Assembly: GCF_001949145.1 (NCBI RefSeq)
Contig: NW_019091356.1
Coordinates: 3,401,747-3,465,746 of the forward strand
Length of the DNA stretch: 64,000 bases
Reading direction: 5' to 3'
From: Acanthaster planci
Taxonomy: Eukaryota; Echinodermata; Asteroidea; Valvatida; Acanthasteridae
Of the stretch, positions 61,801 to 64,000 are shown in pieces (within the stretch, counting starts at the first letter, position 1; each line of letters begins with the position of its first letter). A model generated the notes under the pieces. It was not told the origin of the DNA, ran no database searches, and saw nothing but the letters and a program-made list of their open reading frames with translations. The position numbers and the translations under genes were made by a program.

Positions 61801-63935
61801 GTTTGTTTTTTGCTTTGTTTCAACAGTGGACAATATCATTGGGGAGCCCTGCAGAAATAGCCTGGTAAACCCAGTTCTTGTTGATTTTGGATGTGCCATG
61901 AGGAGAGTGCATGTGGACATGGAGGGTAAGATGAGCTTGTTCACCAACATTCTAGTATGCTATCGTAATATTTAGTGTGGGCATTTGACAATGCTAGTAT
62001 TTCTTCACGGTACACTGTTGGTATCATCTTTAAGAACTCAACAAAAACATGATACCATTAAAGCCATTTATGTATTCCATTCAGGATCTTCAGCCTGGCC
62101 AACTTGCCCAAGAGGTGATTTTCCTGAAAGTATGTAGTAAAATGTATTTTTAGTAAAGCTGTTGTTCCGCTTTTCATTCAACAGGAGTGAATCAACTTAC
62201 TCCGGATGTGGACGGCGTTATGCATGCATTGATTTCTATCCTGCAGGGGCCTAAGGTAAAGATCTGTTGTTGTCACAATGGTGGAATAACTATGCCCCTC
62301 TCCCACCTTTGAAATCTTGAAATGCACATGGCCTGTGTATAAACGACAGTTCCCTTGAACCAAAGTTGTGCACCCTCACAGTACCCCTTCAGAAACTTCA
62401 CCCCAGTTATGCCACTGTTGCAACAACTTGTGGGTGCTCTTTTGGACTGAACACTGAGGAGGATGGAAGAGGCAAAAGAAGTTGAGAAATTCTCATTATG
62501 GTATTTTTTATGCATGTCTCGATGCAAGTGACAGGTCAATTTTGATATGAAATAAGCTGAAGAAAAGGCCACACTGCTTTCATGGATGGTCTTTCTGTGA
62601 TGTACAGTTTGCCGTCAAGTGAACTTCAAGTGCCCCTGAGGTGCACAAACTTTAAAATGAGAAACCTGTGCTCTCCCTCTCATTGGAAAATTCCCGTTCT
62701 TTTATGGACCATTCTATTTTTTACAGCCTTGGAACTGTACAAACTCAGGGGAACCCCCCCTTTTTCCCTAGCGAACTTCAGTTGTTTTCCTTGTACATGT
62801 ACAGTCTTACGTTCTGTATTTTCCACAAATGGTCTGTGTCTCTGACGTGTTTGATAAACTCAGGGGAAACCCCTTTTTCCTCCGCTGAAAAGTTCACCAC
62901 CCTTCATTGCCCATTTGGATTTGTGTGAAATCCAACTGAAGGATTTTCTGTACGGATTATAGCTTCCAACAAGCCTGTTGCTGCTCATGACTGTGGACAT
63001 CTGCATTGAAAAAACAGACAGGCCAAGGACACCCTGAAAAATGGCAAGACAAAGACTGAAGTGGTATTGCCTATATTTTCAGCTGGTGCACTGCAATTCC
63101 TTTTTTTTTAACACTGCTGCATGGGGCTTCTTTTTTCAGCGTACACCCAGGGCGAGGATACCACCAAGCACTGACGAACGACTAAAACAATTCATCAAGG
63201 GTGTTTTGGAGGATCCTGAGAGGTCGGCAGCTAAGACCTTGGAGAACTGGCCTCATCACCTTGGTAAGTGACCAACAACGTGGCCGGGGCTGGGGGATGC
63301 ATGTACCCCCATAAACAAACTTCGGCCCCACTGCCCAACTGAAATAAGGTTCTTTTAGGGAACATAACTTATTGGATATCTTAAAAGATTCTTATCGTGC
63401 CGGTTGCTATAAAAACAGGTGTTTTGATATCAGAAATTTGGCTGTCCAAACTGTAAAGTCCAGTGGCCACGTTGTGCTCTCTGGTCTCAGCAAATGACCA
63501 ATTACCGATCATTCAACACTTTATAGCAGGTATCAGTTATTTGAAAATTAGGCATCTTTTTTTGTGTTATATCTAACTCATAATACAACAAATTAGTGAA
63601 ATGAAGTGAAAATTTCCTCCGAAGTGAAGTGAAATTTGAAAGTAAGTCCCTCACTTCAGAATGTCAGCTCAGTTGTCAGTTAGCCATGTGGGGACTTCTT
63701 GTTTGTCAAAAGTTCTCATGAGTGAATTCAAAAGAGTCATACCCGTTGAAGAATGACGGCCTTTTTTGGGTTTTGTTTTCTTCCCACAGAGGAGGAGCTA
63801 GACAGTGTCCCAGCCGTCATGGACGACGAGGGTCTGGATGAGGCCTCTATTGGAGTGCAGACACTGCCAGATGAGAACCCCAGGCCCTGCGAACCACCCA
63901 GGGCAGAGTGGGATATATGTGGGTTTTTCGATTGA
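52880..63935 (+). CDS. Compact divergent protein kinase B (11 coding exons)
   Basis: Exons: 52880-52890, 57779-57921, 58244-58371, 58808-59035, 59530-59838, 60626-60760, 61146-61404, 61827-61925, 62185-62255, 63140-63263 and 63790-63935; phases agree, 550 residues. The N-terminal 270 residues are polar, with a Gly/Asp-rich and a Lys-rich stretch, and suggest no catalytic domain. The kinase domain has GKGAFSKV (295-302; third Gly replaced by Ser), Lys317 in AVK, Glu328 in helix C, HNDIKLDN (400-407) and DFG at 424-426. As in kinase A, 21 residues separate the DFG Asp from the next conserved Asp (DVD, where most kinases have DVW), and no APE is seen. A C-terminal acidic tail of about 50 residues follows. 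Kinase A has the same intron positions and phases, so the two are paralogues. The 11-base first coding exon is chosen for its ATG, its donor and the match to the phase-2 acceptor at 57779; an alternative first exon is possible. The donor at 57922 is weak. Perhaps a distant MAP3K14/NIK relative. Confidence 0.78.
54326..54384. repeat. Perfect 24-bp inverted repeat with telomere-like words
   Basis: Arms of 24 bases match perfectly (ttaaccctaaccctcctcaa plus tcct, and its exact complement) around an 11-base loop. Each arm carries one and a half copies of the telomere-type CCCTAA/TTAGGG unit. It lies in the long first intron of kinase B and would form a very stable hairpin in RNA. Confidence 0.95.
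54385..57778. other. Right part of intron 1 of kinase B, no gene seen
   Basis: The open frames found here lack splice sites and protein-like composition. Near 57180-57420 a degenerate segment of roughly 100-110 bases is repeated two or three times (acacaaatctgactac, cacacatcttagttac, acacgcatcttttg). A GC-rich run of C and G homopolymers lies around 56220-56390. Confidence 0.5.
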
Positions 63936-64000
63936 GGGTGTAACTGGTCGGTGAAGGCTGACCATTATGTTTTAAGCCCCTATCCCGTCCTTTCTTGGTC

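Noticed and set aside
1-64000. CRISPR arrays, operons, ribosome binding sites or bacterial genes
   Set aside because: All genes have spliceosomal introns and the repeats have no regular spacers; the window is eukaryotic nuclear DNA.

Overview
Eukaryotic genomic DNA with split genes, canonical GT-AG introns and many small decayed transposable elements. The gene content (an ABCB1-type full transporter with 28 coding exons, a galactose-dehydrogenase-like aldo/keto reductase, two short divergent protein kinases) and the dispersed GTACATGTAC and TAGGCCTA-type words suggest a marine non-vertebrate deuterostome. An echinoderm is my best guess, but the sequence alone does not prove it.

Layout. (1) 362-4163 (+): eight exons of a sugar-nucleotide nucleotidyltransferase. 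(2) 4646-7888 (+): eight exons of an aldo/keto reductase. The last visible exon of gene 1 and the first exon of gene 2 can be spliced in frame, and no poly(A) signal lies between them, so the two may be one bifunctional gene. (3) 9862-12215 (-): five-exon gene for a 393-residue protein that I cannot name. (4) 12231-21768: about 9.5 kb without a convincing gene. It holds tandem and inverted repeats, a Penelope-like retroelement relic with a decayed hammerhead ribozyme, a tRNA-like pseudogene and a TA-flanked MITE just upstream of the transporter. (5) 21769-40513 (+): the ABCB transporter, 1359 residues, with introns that carry minisatellites, SINE-like fragments and MITEs. (6) 40514-44480: 3' flank with a MITE and a 104-bp higher-order repeat. 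(7) 44481-51204 (-) and 52880-63935 (+): two compact protein-kinase genes arranged head to head. They share intron positions, intron phases and an unusually short activation segment. The 1.7 kb between their start codons holds two copies of a block with a perfect E2F-type site, a MITE and a candidate 43-residue membrane micropeptide gene.

The reductase and transferase both act on carbohydrates or their derivatives, which makes a fusion thinkable. The transporter is an independent efflux pump. The kinase pair looks like a local inverted duplication that still shares a promoter region. All exon models come from reading frames, splice-site consensus and phase agreement in the sequence; no transcript data were available.
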